Positions 46,302-56,197 of a stretch of 64,000 bases of DNA are shown here, piece by piece. Position numbers and translations under genes: made by a program. The notes under the pieces were generated by a model. It was not told the origin of the DNA and made no database searches. It was given only the letters and a program-made list of their open reading frames with translations. Position 1 is the stretch's first letter, and the number at the start of each line of letters is the position of its first letter. Source of the stretch: Paracoccus aminovorans (lineage in GTDB: Bacteria; Pseudomonadota; Alphaproteobacteria; Rhodobacterales; Rhodobacteraceae); assembly GCF_001546115.1 (NCBI RefSeq), contig NZ_KQ955208.1:1567005-1631004 (forward strand), given 5' to 3'.

Positions 46302-46796
46302 ATGACCAGACGCGCCGCACGGCTGACCGCCGCCCTGCTTCTTTCGGCCGGGCTTGCCGCTTGTTCCGGCGGTGGATCGGGCTCGGCCGGTTCCGCGACC
46401 TCGGGGCCGGGCGGGAACCGGCAGGCGCAGGCCGCGCAGCCGCAGCGGCAATCGACGATCTGGGACCTGTTCTCGAATCGCCGCAATCCGAACGACACCG
46501 TGGCGGTGAACAAGTATCTGTGGAACGCCAGCCTCGAGGTGCTGAACTTCCTGCCGATCCAGTCCATCGACCCGTTCACCGGCGTCATCGTCACCGGCTA
46601 CGGCACGCCGCCGGGCGGCGTGCGGTCCTATCGCGCCACGGTCAACATCACCGACCCGGCGCTGGACGCGCGGGCGCTGAAGCTGTCGCTGCAGGGCGCC
46701 GGCGGCGCGGCGGTCGCCCCCGACACCGTGCGCGCGGTCGAGGATGCGATCCTGACCCGCGCCCGGCAGATGCGCGTGCGGGACGGCAAGCTCTAA
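46302..46796 (+). CDS. DUF3576 lipoprotein
   Basis: 164 residues with a lipoprotein signal (AALLLSAGLAAC, Cys21) and a Gly/Ser-rich linker. The conserved domain is TIWDLFSNRRNPNDTVAVNKYLWNASLEVLNFLPIQSIDPF, then GVIVTGYGTPPGG. This is the DUF3576 family of alphaproteobacterial outer-membrane lipoproteins with no known biochemical role. GGGGGA precedes the ATG. It lies just ahead of leuS-lptE-holA and may be cotranscribed, consistent with an envelope function. Confidence 0.87.
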   Translation: MTRRAARLTAALLLSAGLAACSGGGSGSAGSATSGPGGNRQAQAAQPQRQSTIWDLFSNRRNPNDTVAVNKYLWNASLEVLNFLPIQSIDPFTGVIVTGYGTPPGGVRSYRATVNITDPALDARALKLSLQGAGGAAVAPDTVRAVEDAILTRARQMRVRDGKL

Positions 46797-46862
46797 GCCT
46801 TCTGGACCTGCGCACGCGCAAGGGATATGACCCTGCGGGCAATCTGACGCCCGGAGGTTTCC

Positions 46863-49397
46863 ATGCCCTATGATCCCGCAATCAGCGAGCCGCGCTGGCA
46901 AAAGGCGTGGGACGACGCGGAGACCTTCCGCGCGGTGCGGGACGAACGGCCCAAGTATTACGTGCTGGAAATGTTCCCCTATCCTTCGGGGCGCATCCAC
47001 ATGGGCCATGTGCGCAACTACACGATGGGCGACGTGGTGGCGCGGTTCAAGCGCGCGCAGGGCTTTTCCGTGCTGCACCCGATGGGCTGGGACGCCTTCG
47101 GCATGCCGGCCGAGAATGCGGCCATGGAGCAGGGCGGCCATCCGCGCGACTGGACCTATGGCAATATCGCCACCATGCGCGGCCAGCTGAAGCCCTTGGG
47201 CCTGTCGATCGACTGGAGCCGGGAATTCGCCACCTGCGACGACGCCTATGTCGCCCAGCAGCAGGCGCTGTTCCTGGACATGCTGGAGGCCGGGCTGATC
47301 ACCCGCAAATCGGCGCAGGTGAACTGGGACCCGGTCGACATGACCGTGCTGGCGAACGAGCAGGTGATCGACGGCAAGGGCTGGCGTTCGGGCGCCACGG
47401 TCGAGCGCAAGGAACTGACGCAGTGGTTCTTCAAGATCTCGGATTACTCGGACGAGCTGCTGACCGCGCTGGACGGGCTGGAGGGCTGGCCGGAAAAGGT
47501 GCGGCTGATGCAGGCCAACTGGATCGGCAAGTCGCGCGGGCTGCAATTCCGCTTCGACACCGTGGACAGCCCCGATTTCCCGCAGATCGAGGTCTATACC
47601 ACCCGCCCCGACACGCTGATGGGCGCGAGCTTCGTCGCCCTGTCGCCGGATCATCCGCTGGTCAAGGCGCTGGCGGCCAAGGACACGGCCGTCGCGGCTT
47701 TCGTCGAGGAATGCCGCAAGATCGGCACCACCGAGGAAGCCATCGAGACCGCGCCGAAGCTGGGCTTCGACACCGGGCTGACCGTGCGCCACCCGCTGGA
47801 CCCGGATTGGCAATTGCCGATCTGGATCGCGAATTTCGTGCTGATGGATTACGGCACCGGCGCGATCTTCGGCTCTCCGGCGCATGACGAGCGCGACCAC
47901 GAGTTTGCGACCAAATACCGGCTGCCGATCCGCGCCACCTTCGGCGAGCGCGGCATGACGCTGGAACAGGCCGACGCGCTGGTGGCGAAAGCGCCCTATG
48001 TGCCGCTGAAATCCGAAATCGTGACCTATGTCCGCGGCTTCGCAGGCCACGCCGACCAGACCGGCGAGGCGGCGGTGGATGCCGCCATCGCCCATGCCGA
48101 GGCCGCCGGCTATGGCGAGGGCGTGACGAAATTCCGCCTGCGCGACTGGGGCATCTCGCGCCAGCGCTATTGGGGCTGCCCGATCCCGGTGGTGCATTGC
48201 GAAAAATGCGGCACCGTGCCCGAGGCCAAGGCGAACCTGCCGGTGCTGCTGCCGCAGGACGTCAGCTTCGACGTGCCCGGCAACCCGCTGGACCGGCACC
48301 CGACCTGGCGCAACACCACCTGCCCGCAATGCGGCGGCCCGGCCCGGCGCGAGACGGATACCATGGACACTTTCGTCGATTCGTCCTGGTATTACGCCCG
48401 CTTCACCTCGCCCCACGCCGATGTGCCGACCGATCGGCCCGAGACCGATTACTGGATGAACGTCGACCAGTATATCGGCGGCATCGAGCATGCGATCCTG
48501 CATCTGCTCTATTCGCGCTTCTTCGCCCGCGCCATGGTCAAGACCGGGCACCTGCCCGAAAGCGCCCGGGAGCCGTTCGACGCGCTCTTCACCCAGGGCA
48601 TGGTCACGCATGAGATCTACATGACCCGGGACGCGCGCGGCCGCCCGGTCTATCACCTGCCCGAGGATGTCACCGACGGTAAGCTGGCCGACGGCACGCC
48701 GGTCGAGGTGATCCCCTCGGCCAAGATGTCGAAATCCAAGAAGAACGTCGTCGATCCGGTGAACATCGTCGCCAATTTCGGCGCCGATACGGCGCGCTGG
48801 TTCATGCTCTCGGACAGCCCGCCCGAGCGCGACGTGGAATGGACCGCCGCCGGGGCCGAGGCGGCGAACCGCTTCCTCGCCCGGGTCTGGCGGCTGGCCG
48901 ACGAGATCCCCGAGGGCGGCGACGATCCCGATCTGCCGCGCGCCGCGCATCGCGCCATCGACGAGGTAACGAAATCCATCGAGGGCTTTGCCTTCAACAA
49001 GGCCGTGGCCAAGCTTTACGAACTGGCCAATGTGATCGGCAAGTCGAAGGCCGGCGGCGATGGCCGGCGCGCGGCGCTGCGCATCCTGGCGCAACTGCTG
49101 GCGCCGATGGTGCCGCACCTGGCCGAGGAAGTCTGGGCCAAGGCCGGCGGCCAGGGCATGGTGGTCGATGCGCCCTGGCCCAAGGCGGACCCGGCGCTGC
49201 TGGTCTCGGATTCGGTGGTGCTGCCGATCCAGATCAACGGCAAGCGCCGGGCCGAGATCGAGGTGCCGAAGGACATGCCCAAGGAACAGATCGAGGCGCT
49301 GGTCATGGCCGACGAGACCGTGCTGCGCTTCATGGAGGGCGCCCCGGTCAAGAAGCTGATCGTGGTGCCGGGGCGGATCGTCAATGTCGTGGTCTAG
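46863..49397 (+). CDS. leuS: Leucyl-tRNA synthetase
   Basis: 844-residue class I aminoacyl-tRNA synthetase. HIGH motif is HMGH at residues 46-49 and KMSKS at 621-625. The editing (CP1) domain contains TTRPDTLMG and the zinc-ribbon-like region [16 protein letters not shown] with CPQCGG. The anticodon-binding and C-terminal domains follow ([31 protein letters not shown]). Length is normal. GGAGG lies before the ATG. The 3' end overlaps lptE by 14 bases. Confidence 0.97.
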   Translation: MPYDPAISEPRWQKAWDDAETFRAVRDERPKYYVLEMFPYPSGRIHMGHVRNYTMGDVVARFKRAQGFSVLHPMGWDAFGMPAENAAMEQGGHPRDWTYGNIATMRGQLKPLGLSIDWSREFATCDDAYVAQQQALFLDMLEAGLITRKSAQVNWDPVDMTVLANEQVIDGKGWRSGATVERKELTQWFFKISDYSDELLTALDGLEGWPEKVRLMQANWIGKSRGLQFRFDTVDSPDFPQIEVYTTRPDTLMGASFVALSPDHPLVKALAAKDTAVAAFVEECRKIGTTEEAIETAPKLGFDTGLTVRHPLDPDWQLPIWIANFVLMDYGTGAIFGSPAHDERDHEFATKYRLPIRATFGERGMTLEQADALVAKAPYVPLKSEIVTYVRGFAGHADQTGEAAVDAAIAHAEAAGYGEGVTKFRLRDWGISRQRYWGCPIPVVHCEKCGTVPEAKANLPVLLPQDVSFDVPGNPLDRHPTWRNTTCPQCGGPARRETDTMDTFVDSSWYYARFTSPHADVPTDRPETDYWMNVDQYIGGIEHAILHLLYSRFFARAMVKTGHLPESAREPFDALFTQGMVTHEIYMTRDARGRPVYHLPEDVTDGKLADGTPVEVIPSAKMSKSKKNVVDPVNIVANFGADTARWFMLSDSPPERDVEWTAAGAEAANRFLARVWRLADEIPEGGDDPDLPRAAHRAIDEVTKSIEGFAFNKAVAKLYELANVIGKSKAGGDGRRAALRILAQLLAPMVPHLAEEVWAKAGGQGMVVDAPWPKADPALLVSDSVVLPIQINGKRRAEIEVPKDMPKEQIEALVMADETVLRFMEGAPVKKLIVVPGRIVNVVV

Positions 49398-49869
49398 GCG
49401 CAGCGTGATCCTGGCCGCCCTGGCGCTGGCCGCCTGTGGCTTTTCCCCGGTCTATGGGCCCGAGGGCGTCGGCGGCAAGCTGTTCGGCCAGGTCCGCACC
49501 GCCGACCCCAAGACGCCGGACGATTTCAGCTTTGCCGGCCGCATCGCCGAGCGGCTGGGGCCGGACAGCAACCCGCGCTTCGAGTTGGGCTATCGGCTGC
49601 GCATCGCCGTGGTGCCGCAGGCCATCACCCCGGATGAGATCACCACGCGCTATGCGCTGAACGGCAGCGCGGATTTCGTGCTGACCGAGCAGGCTTCGGG
49701 CAAGGTGGTGACGCGGGGGCAGGTCAGCAGCTTCACCTCCTACTCCACCACCGGCACCACCATCGCCACCATGGCGGCGGAGCAGGACGCGCATGAGCGG
49801 CTGGCGCGGATGCTGGCCGACCAGGTGGTGACGCGGCTGATGGCCGTGGACCCGGCCGCAGTTCCATGA
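49384..49869 (+). CDS. lptE: LPS assembly lipoprotein LptE
   Basis: 161 residues with a lipoprotein signal: [21 protein letters not shown], lipobox Ala-Ala-Cys with Cys18. CGF.PVYGP is the mark of alphaproteobacterial LptE. Family LptE plugs the LptD barrel in the outer membrane to deliver lipopolysaccharide. The position between leuS and holA is the conserved leuS-lptE-holA order, which confirms the call even though sequence conservation is low. Overlaps leuS. Confidence 0.92.
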   Translation: MSWSRRSVILAALALAACGFSPVYGPEGVGGKLFGQVRTADPKTPDDFSFAGRIAERLGPDSNPRFELGYRLRIAVVPQAITPDEITTRYALNGSADFVLTEQASGKVVTRGQVSSFTSYSTTGTTIATMAAEQDAHERLARMLADQVVTRLMAVDPAAVP

Positions 49870-49879
49870 TGCTTGTCCC

Positions 49880-50908
49880 GTGATCCTGAAGGGCGCCGAG
49901 ATCGGACGCTACCTGGCGCGGCCCGATCCGACGCGGCCGGCGCTGCTGGTCTATGGCCAGGACGCCATGCGCGTGGCGCTGAAGCGGGCCGAGGCGGTCA
50001 AGGCCCTGGTCGGACCCGGCGCCGAGGAGGAGATGCGCCTGACCCGCATCCCCGGCGCCGATCTGCGCAAGGACCCGGCGGCGCTGCTGGATGCGGTCAA
50101 GGCGGTGGGATTCTTTCCGGGCCAGCGCGTGGTGCTGGTCGATGACACGCCCGACGCGGCGGCGCCGGCGGTGGCCTCGGCGCTGGGGGAATGGCGCGCG
50201 GGCGATGCGGTGATCGTGGTGGCGGCGGCGGCCTTGGGGAAATCCTCGGCGCTGCGCAAGCTCTTCGAGCCGCATCCGGCAGCGGTGACCGCGCCCATTT
50301 ACGACGATCCGCCCGGCGAGGAGGAAATCGAACGCTGGCTGCGCGACGCCGGCCTGCGCGAGGTGCCGCGCGACGCCATGCGCGACCTGATGGCGCTGTC
50401 GCGCGCGCTGGACCCCGGCGACTTTCGCCAGACGGTCGAGAAGATCGGGCTTTACAAGCATGGCGACGACAGTCCCCTGCGCCCGGCCGAAATCGCGCTC
50501 TTGGCCCCTGCCACCATCGAGGCCGAGCTGGACGAGCTGATCGACTGCGTCGCCGAGGGCCGGGCCAAGGACTTCGGCCTGCTGATGCGGCGGATCGAGG
50601 GCCAGGGCACGGCGCCGGTGACGCTGTGCATCGCGGCGCTGCGGCATTTCCGGGCGCTGCATGCCGGCGCCTCGGACCCCGGCGGGCCGGGGGCGGGGAT
50701 GGCGCGGCTGCGGCCGCCGGTGTTTGGCCCGCGCCGCGACCGGATGATCCGGCAGGCGCAGGACTGGGGCATGCGGACGCTGGAGGACGCGATCCACCAG
50801 CTGATCGAGACCGACCTGCAGCTGCGGTCCTCGTCCAAGGCGCCGGCGATGGCGGTGATGGAGCGGATGCTGCTGCGGCTGTGCATGATGCCGCGCGGCG
50901 GGCGCTGA
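49880..50908 (+). CDS. holA: DNA polymerase III delta subunit
   Basis: 342-residue clamp-loader delta subunit with a GTG start at 49880. N-terminal PALLVYGQDAMRVALKRAEAV, then PGQRVVLVDDTPDAA and IYDDPPGEEEIERWLRD in the AAA-like fold. Domain III C-terminal helices include GTAPVTLCIAALRHFRAL and LIETDLQLRSSSKAPAMAVMERMLLRLC. The size and the leuS-lptE-holA order are standard. Overlaps the flavoprotein start (TGATG). Confidence 0.93.
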   Translation: MILKGAEIGRYLARPDPTRPALLVYGQDAMRVALKRAEAVKALVGPGAEEEMRLTRIPGADLRKDPAALLDAVKAVGFFPGQRVVLVDDTPDAAAPAVASALGEWRAGDAVIVVAAAALGKSSALRKLFEPHPAAVTAPIYDDPPGEEEIERWLRDAGLREVPRDAMRDLMALSRALDPGDFRQTVEKIGLYKHGDDSPLRPAEIALLAPATIEAELDELIDCVAEGRAKDFGLLMRRIEGQGTAPVTLCIAALRHFRALHAGASDPGGPGAGMARLRPPVFGPRRDRMIRQAQDWGMRTLEDAIHQLIETDLQLRSSSKAPAMAVMERMLLRLCMMPRGGR

Positions 50909-52104
50909 TGCACGCGCTGGTGATCGGCGCCGGCCCGGCCGGGCTGATGGCGGCCGAGGTGCTGGCCGGCAGCGGCGCGCGGGTCGTGGTGGCCGAGGCG
51001 ATGCCGACGCCGGCGCGGAAGTTCCTGATGGCGGGGAAATCCGGGCTGAACCTGACCAGGGCCGAGCCGTTCGCGGATTTTGCAGCGCATTATGGGGGCT
51101 CTGCCCCCGTCCTGCGGACTCCCCCGGGGTATTTGCAGAGCAAAGAAATCGGGCCCGAGGCGGTGATGGCCTGGGCGCGCGGGTTGGGGGTGGAGCTGTT
51201 CACCGGCTCGACCGGGCGGGTGTTTCCGGTCGGGATGAAGGCCTCGCCGCTGCTGCGGGCCTGGCTGGCGCGGCTGGCGGGCGCAGGCGTCGAGCTGCGG
51301 ACGCGCTGGCGCTGGAGCGGCTTCGACGGCGACGGCTGGCGCTTGCAGACGCCGGGCGGGATCGCGGTCTTGCGGCCGCAGGTCGTCGTGCTGGCGCTGG
51401 GGGGCGCGAGCTGGCCGCGGCTGGGCTCGGACGCGGCCTGGGTGCCGTGGCTGCGCGAGCGGGGCGTCGAGGTGGCGCCGTTCCGGCCGGCGAACATGGG
51501 CTTCCGCACCGCCTGGTCGGCGCAGATGGCGCGGCATTTCGGCCAGGCGGTCAAGGGCGTGGCGCTGCATGTCGGCGGCCAGGTCGGGCGCGGCGAATGG
51601 GTGGTCACCCGGCATGGCATCGAGGGCGGCGGCGTCTATGAGCTCGCGGCCTTGATGCGCGACGGGGCCGAGGCCTTCGTCGACCTGGCGCCCGACGTGG
51701 CCGCCGAGGAACTGGCGCGGCGTTTCGGCAGGGCGCCGGCGAAGCTGTCGGTGGGCAACCGGCTGCGGCGGGGGCTGGGCGATCCCCTGCGGGCGGCGCT
51801 TCTGCTGGAATGGGGCCAGCCGCTGCCGGCCGAGCCCGAGCGGCTGGCCGCCCGCGCCAAGGCGCTGCGGCTGCGCCACGATGGGCCGATGGGGTTGGAG
51901 CGGGCGATTTCGTCAGCAGGCGGCATCACCGGCGCGAGCCTGACCGAGCGGCTGGAGCTGCGCGCGCTGCCCGGCGTCTTTGCCGCCGGCGAGATGCTGG
52001 ACTGGGAGGCGCCGACCGGCGGCTATCTGCTGACCGGCTGCCTGGCCAGCGGCCGCCTGGCGGGCCAGGGCGCCGCCGCCTATCTGGCCGAGGCGCGCAG
52101 GTAG
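50908..52104 (+). CDS. TIGR03862/HI0933-like flavoprotein carrying an in-frame dispersed repeat
   Basis: 398-residue FAD oxidoreductase of the HI0933/TIGR03862 family. FAD-binding motif MHALVIGAGPAGLMAAEVL, then ARKFLMAGKSGLNLTRAEPF, GSTGRVFPVGMKASPLLRAW, VVLALGGASWPRLGSD and the C-terminal VFAAGEMLDWEAPTGGYLLTGCLASG are conserved. Residues about 68-80 (VLRTPPGYLQSKE) are encoded by a copy of the dispersed GGGTATTT...AAAGAA repeat, in frame, and do not look like the family consensus there (it usually has a short Leu/Phe stretch before GPEAV). The gene overlaps holA and converges on the GST gene by 25 bases. Function of the family is poorly known. Confidence 0.88.
   Translation: MHALVIGAGPAGLMAAEVLAGSGARVVVAEAMPTPARKFLMAGKSGLNLTRAEPFADFAAHYGGSAPVLRTPPGYLQSKEIGPEAVMAWARGLGVELFTGSTGRVFPVGMKASPLLRAWLARLAGAGVELRTRWRWSGFDGDGWRLQTPGGIAVLRPQVVVLALGGASWPRLGSDAAWVPWLRERGVEVAPFRPANMGFRTAWSAQMARHFGQAVKGVALHVGGQVGRGEWVVTRHGIEGGGVYELAALMRDGAEAFVDLAPDVAAEELARRFGRAPAKLSVGNRLRRGLGDPLRAALLLEWGQPLPAEPERLAARAKALRLRHDGPMGLERAISSAGGITGASLTERLELRALPGVFAAGEMLDWEAPTGGYLLTGCLASGRLAGQGAAAYLAEARR
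51094..51147 (+). repeat. Dispersed repeat copy 4, inside the flavoprotein coding sequence
   Basis: A small hairpin GGGGGCTCTGCCCCC (51094-51108) is followed by CTCCCCCGGGGTATTTGCAG and AGCAAAGAA. It is the most complete of the four copies. It reads through with no stop or frameshift. Confidence 0.6.
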
Positions 52105-52667
52105 CCGGGCCGCGCCCGCATCCGGTCCAGGTAATCCGTCAGCCGGTGTTCGACGATCGGAAAGCGCGCCGTCAGCGCCCAGGTCAGGCAATGCGCCAGG
52201 ATGATGTCGGGCACGGTCATGCGCTCGCCCATCAGGAAGCCGTCCTCGGCCATGCGATGCACCAGGGTCTTCTGGCTGCGTTCGAATTCCCAGCGCAGCG
52301 TGTTCTTGATCGCCGCCAGCCGCATCTCTTCGGGCAGGATGAAGCTGTGCCGCGCCGCGAGCCACAGCGCCGCGTCGAATTCGTCCAGCACGAATTGCGT
52401 CAGGCTGTCCTGGCGCGCCCGGTCCAGTGTGCCCGCGGGATGGGTCAGCGCGCCATGCTTGTCGGCGAGATAGGTCAGGATCGCCGTCGAATCGGTGATC
52501 GGCGTGCCGTCCGCCACCAGCACCGGCACCTTGCCGGCCGGGTTGAAGGGCGTGACCCTTTCGCTATGCGGGTTCACCGCCAGGTGGTCGTAGGGCTGGC
52601 CCAGTTCCTCGAGCATCCACAGCACGCGCAGGGCGCGGCTTTGTGCGGTTCCAATGACTTGATACAT
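52080..52667 (-). CDS. Glutathione S-transferase family protein
   Basis: 195-residue GST. Thioredoxin-fold N-domain: MYQVIGTAQSRALRVLWMLEELGQPYDHL, KVPVLVADGTPITDSTAILTYLADKHG (the cis-Pro and the glutathione-binding DSTAI segment). The helical C-domain has LAARHSFILPEEM and GERMTVPDIILAHCLTWAL with the conserved Asp N-cap. The catalytic residue is probably Ser in TAQSRA. Tail-to-tail overlap of 25 bases with the flavoprotein gene. Substrate unknown. Confidence 0.9.
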   Translation of the reverse strand: MYQVIGTAQSRALRVLWMLEELGQPYDHLAVNPHSERVTPFNPAGKVPVLVADGTPITDSTAILTYLADKHGALTHPAGTLDRARQDSLTQFVLDEFDAALWLAARHSFILPEEMRLAAIKNTLRWEFERSQKTLVHRMAEDGFLMGERMTVPDIILAHCLTWALTARFPIVEHRLTDYLDRMRARPGYLRASAR

Positions 52668-52802
52668 GGCGGCCTTTTCACGATCCCGGAACTTCACCAT
52701 CCCTTTCCCAAACCTATCGCCCGCCGGCCCGCCAGGCAATGAGCGGCATTGACGCCGCCCCCGGCCCGGCGCAGGAATGGCGGGCTGCAAGGAGGGGGCG
52801 CC

Positions 52803-54059
52803 ATGTCCGCAAGCACATCCGCAAGCGCGCGCGCGCCGCTGTTCACCGCCGTCCTGGTCGGCGGGTCCATCATCCTGCTGATCAACTTCGCGCTGCGCGC
52901 CAGCTTCGGCGTCTTCCAGATCCCCATCGCGCAGGAATTCGACTGGCCGCGCGCCGAGTTCAGCCTGGCCATCGCCATCCAGAACCTGGCCTGGGGCATC
53001 GGCCAGCCGATCTTCGGTGCCCTGGCCGAACGCTGGGGCGACCGCTGGTCGGTCATCATCGGCGCCTTCCTCTATTCCGCCGGGCTGATCCTGACCTCTT
53101 GGGCCAGCGACCCGCTGACCATGCAGCTTCTTGAGGTGATGGTCGGCTTCGGCATCGCCGGCACCGGCTTCGGCGTCATCCTGGCGGTGATCGGCCGCGC
53201 CGCCAGCGACGAGAATCGCAGCCTCGCCCTGGGGATCGGCACCGCCGCCGGCTCGGCCGGGCAGGTTTTCGGCGCGCCCCTGGCCGAGGTGCTGCTGCTG
53301 CATTACCCGTGGCAGTCGGTGTTCGTGATCTTCGGCGTCATCGTCTTGGCCTGCCTGTTCTTCCTGCCGCTTCTGGGCGGCGGCAAGCCCGCCAGCCGCA
53401 GCGAGCTCGAGGAAAGCATGGGCGCGGTCTTGAGGCGCGCCTTCACCGATCCGTCCTATCTGATGATCTTTGCCGGCTTCTTTTCCTGCGGCTACCAACT
53501 CGCCTTCATCACCGCGCATTTCCCGGCCATGGTGACCGAGATGTGCGGCCCGATCGCGCCGGGCGGCATGCTGTCGGGGATCGGCATCACCACCACCTCG
53601 ACGCTGGGCGCGGCGGCGATCTCATTGATCGGGCTGGCGAATATCGCCGGCTCGATCTTCGCCGGCTGGCTTGGCAAGCGCTACAGCAAGAAATACCTGC
53701 TGGCCGGGATCTATACCCTGCGCACCATCGCCGCCGCCGCCTTCATCCTGATGCCGATCACGCCCGGCAGCGTCATCGTCTTCTCGCTGGTCATGGGGGC
53801 GCTTTGGCTGGCGACGGTGCCGCTGACCTCGGGGCTGGTCGCCTATATCTACGGGCTGCGCTACATGGGCACGCTCTATGGCTTCGTGTTCCTGTCGCAT
53901 CAGCTCGGCTCGTTCCTGGGCGTCTGGCTGGGCGGCAAGATGTATGACATCTATGGCGATTATACCCTGGTCTGGTGGGTGGGCGTCGGCGTCGGCGCCT
54001 TCAGCGCGCTGATCCACCTGCCGGTGCGCGAGGCGCCGGCCCGGCTGGCGGCGGCCTGA
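52803..54059 (+). CDS. MFS transporter (monocarboxylate/oxalate-formate-like)
   Basis: 418-residue major facilitator protein with 12 predicted hydrophobic segments. RASFGVFQIPIAQEFDWPRAEFSLAIAIQNL and GQPIFGALAERWGDRW (motif A) resemble the OFA/MCT-type group. ATG at 52803 with AAGGAGGG about 5 bases upstream; an 18-residue longer start lacks a ribosome site. Substrate not known; small monocarboxylates are a reasonable guess from the subgroup. Divergent from the GST gene. Confidence 0.87.
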   Translation: MSASTSASARAPLFTAVLVGGSIILLINFALRASFGVFQIPIAQEFDWPRAEFSLAIAIQNLAWGIGQPIFGALAERWGDRWSVIIGAFLYSAGLILTSWASDPLTMQLLEVMVGFGIAGTGFGVILAVIGRAASDENRSLALGIGTAAGSAGQVFGAPLAEVLLLHYPWQSVFVIFGVIVLACLFFLPLLGGGKPASRSELEESMGAVLRRAFTDPSYLMIFAGFFSCGYQLAFITAHFPAMVTEMCGPIAPGGMLSGIGITTTSTLGAAAISLIGLANIAGSIFAGWLGKRYSKKYLLAGIYTLRTIAAAAFILMPITPGSVIVFSLVMGALWLATVPLTSGLVAYIYGLRYMGTLYGFVFLSHQLGSFLGVWLGGKMYDIYGDYTLVWWVGVGVGAFSALIHLPVREAPARLAAA

Positions 54060-54065
54060 TTTTGT

Positions 54066-54094
54066 TTGACGGGTCAATCAACAAAAATTAGCCT
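54066..54094 (+). promoter_or_regulatory. Candidate promoter for the acid phosphatase gene
   Basis: TTGACG, 17 bases, TAGCCT, 46 bases before the ATG. The same hexamers and spacing occur at 25720. A 25-base A/T-rich segment with TTTGTT and AACAAA ends (54061-54085) surrounds the -35 and could be an operator or the terminator of the MFS gene. Confidence 0.4.
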
Positions 54095-54139
54095 CCCCGG
54101 TCAGGCGCAGAAAGCGCCGTCATGAACGGGGAGTTTTCC

Positions 54140-54946
54140 ATGTCTCATCCTCTTGCCCGCCTGGTGCCGGGCGTGCTGTCCCTTGCCCTGCTGGCCCCGG
54201 CCGCCATGGCGCAGGATGCCGTGTCCCAGGACACCATGGCGCAGGACGCGGCGCAAATGCCGCAATGCCAGGTCCGCGAATTCGCCATGGGCCTGCGCTA
54301 TCAGCAGCAATCGGCCGAGGTGCGGGCCCTGCAATTGCAGGCCTATGCCCTGGCCAAGGCCAATCTGGAAGCCGCCATCGCCAAGGCCGAGGATCCGGGG
54401 AAGCTGGCCATCGTCACCGACCTGGACGAAACCGCCATCGACAACAGCGCGCTGCTGGTGCGCGACATGCAGGAATGCCACGTCTACGACACCTGGGACA
54501 CCTGGGGCGACTGGGAGTTGAAGGGCCATCCGACCCCGATCCCCGGCGCGCTGGCGTTCTTCGATTTCGCCGACAAGGCCGGCGTGGCGATCTATTACAT
54601 CTCGGACCGGTTCGGCGAGCCCGAGAACAAGGCCGCGACCATCGCCACGCTGAAGGAGCTGGGCTTCCCGCAGGTCAGCGACGACACCGTGCTGCTTTAC
54701 GGCACCAGCAAGGCCGAGCGCCGCGCCGTGGCCGCCAAGGATCACCAGATCGTGCTGCTGCTGGGCGACACGCTGGCCGATTTCGACGCCGCCTTCCGCA
54801 AGGTGCCGCTGGATGTGAAGCGCGCGGCTGTGGACAGCAACGCCGCGCATTTCGGCGCCGACTGGATCGTCTTCCCGAACGCCACCTATGGCGACTGGAG
54901 CGAGGCGCCGTTGCAGGCCTGGGACTCGCCCCTGGTCACGCAATAA
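54140..54946 (+). CDS. Secreted HAD acid phosphatase / 5'-nucleotidase (class B/C-like)
   Basis: 268 residues. Signal peptide MSHPLARLVPGVLSLALLAPAAMAQ, then LEAAIAKAEDPGKLAIVTDLDETAIDNSALLV with the HAD nucleophile Asp94 and Asp96 in DLDET. Motifs KAGVAIYYISDR (Ser/Thr), KAERRAVAAKDHQIVLLLGDTLADF (Lys, Asp) complete the site. This matches the lipoprotein e(P4)/acid phosphatase family of periplasmic enzymes that strip phosphate from nucleotides or NMN, but no lipobox Cys is present. GGGGAG precedes the ATG, favouring 54140 over 54122. Regulation by a promoter just upstream is likely. Confidence 0.88.
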   Translation: MSHPLARLVPGVLSLALLAPAAMAQDAVSQDTMAQDAAQMPQCQVREFAMGLRYQQQSAEVRALQLQAYALAKANLEAAIAKAEDPGKLAIVTDLDETAIDNSALLVRDMQECHVYDTWDTWGDWELKGHPTPIPGALAFFDFADKAGVAIYYISDRFGEPENKAATIATLKELGFPQVSDDTVLLYGTSKAERRAVAAKDHQIVLLLGDTLADFDAAFRKVPLDVKRAAVDSNAAHFGADWIVFPNATYGDWSEAPLQAWDSPLVTQ

Positions 54947-55003
54947 GGCCGGGTTGAACTTTCCGGCGGCGTGACGCAGCTTCGCCGGCGCAAAGGGGGA
55001 ACC

Positions 55004-56197
55004 ATGCGCTGGATCATGTCGCCGGGACTGATGTCCCTCGTGCTGGGCTATACGCTCAGCCAGTTCTATCGCGCTTGTCTCGCGGTGCTGTCGCCGACGC
55101 TGCATGCCGAGCTGGCGGCGGGGCCGGCCGATCTCGCGCTGTCCTCGGGGCTGTGGTACATCGCCTTTGCCGCCATGCAGATCCCGGTCGGCTGGGCGCT
55201 GGACCGCTGGGGCCCGCGCGAGACCGTCTCGGTGCTGCTGGCGCTTGGCGGCGGCGGCGGGGCGGCGGTCTTTGCCCTGGCGCAGGCGCCCTGGCACCTG
55301 CATGTCGCCATGGCGCTGTTGGGCATCGGCTGCGCGCCGGTGATGATGGGCAGCTTCTTCATCTTCGCCCGCACCCTGCCCCCTGCCTCGATGAGCGCGG
55401 CGGGCGGCGCGGTGGTCGGGCTGGGCTCGCTGGGCAACATGCTGGGCGCGGCGCCGCTGGTCTGGGTGGTGAACGGCATCGGCTGGCGCGAAACGCTGGC
55501 CATCCTGACCCTGATCACCCTGGCGGTCTCGGCCACGATCTATGCCTGCGTCAAGAACCCGCCGCGCCCCGAGGGCACGCATCCGACCGGCTCGCTGCGC
55601 GCCCTGCTGAAGGTGCGCGAGCTCTGGGCGATCCTGCCGCTGCTGGGCATCACCTATGCCGCCTCGGCCTGCATCCGCGGGCTCTGGGCCGGGCCCTACA
55701 TGGCCGAGGTCTTTGGCGCCAGCGACTACCTGATCGGCTGGGTCACGCTGGGTATGGGGCTGGCCATGGTCACGGCCAACCTGTCGGTGGGGCGGGCAGT
55801 GCGGCTGCTTGGTTCGGACAAGCGCACCTCGCTGGCGAACACGCTGCTGCTGTGCGCGGTGCTGGCAAGCCTGTGGCTGGCGCCCGGGCTCAGCCTCGGG
55901 CTGTCCTCGGTGCTGCTGGTCATGGTCTGCATCTCGGACAGCAACTATTCGCTGATCATGTCGCATGGCCGGGCCTTCCTGCCGCCGCATCTGGTCGGGC
56001 GCGGCATCACCTTCATGAACATGGTCTCGATCTCGGGCGTGGGGGTGATGCAGTTCCTGTCGCGGCCGGTGTATCTGTCGGCCTCGGCCAGCCAGCCGCC
56101 GGCCACGGCTTACGGTTACATCTTCCTGTTCTTCCTGATACCGCTGGTCATCGGATTGCTTGTCTATCTGTTCAGTCCCGAGGATCGCCATGGCTGA
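55004..56197 (+). CDS. MFS transporter
   Basis: 397-residue major facilitator with about 12 hydrophobic segments. LGYTLSQFYRACLAVLSPTLHAEL opens the chain, followed by QIPVGWALDRWGPRETVSVLLALGG (motif A region). LITLAVSATIYACVKNPPRPEG is a central loop. The ATG at 55004 has AAAGGGGGA just upstream. Substrate unknown. The end of the gene overlaps the GT4 gene, hinting at one transcript with the glycosyltransferases. Confidence 0.87.
   Translation: MRWIMSPGLMSLVLGYTLSQFYRACLAVLSPTLHAELAAGPADLALSSGLWYIAFAAMQIPVGWALDRWGPRETVSVLLALGGGGGAAVFALAQAPWHLHVAMALLGIGCAPVMMGSFFIFARTLPPASMSAAGGAVVGLGSLGNMLGAAPLVWVVNGIGWRETLAILTLITLAVSATIYACVKNPPRPEGTHPTGSLRALLKVRELWAILPLLGITYAASACIRGLWAGPYMAEVFGASDYLIGWVTLGMGLAMVTANLSVGRAVRLLGSDKRTSLANTLLLCAVLASLWLAPGLSLGLSSVLLVMVCISDSNYSLIMSHGRAFLPPHLVGRGITFMNMVSISGVGVMQFLSRPVYLSASASQPPATAYGYIFLFFLIPLVIGLLVYLFSPEDRHG

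Noticed and set aside
54061..54085. FNR/NNR-like site TTGAC...GTCAA before the acid phosphatase
   Set aside because: The half-sites are separated by only 2 bases (TTGAC-GG-GTCAA) or by 6 in the other register, not the required 4.
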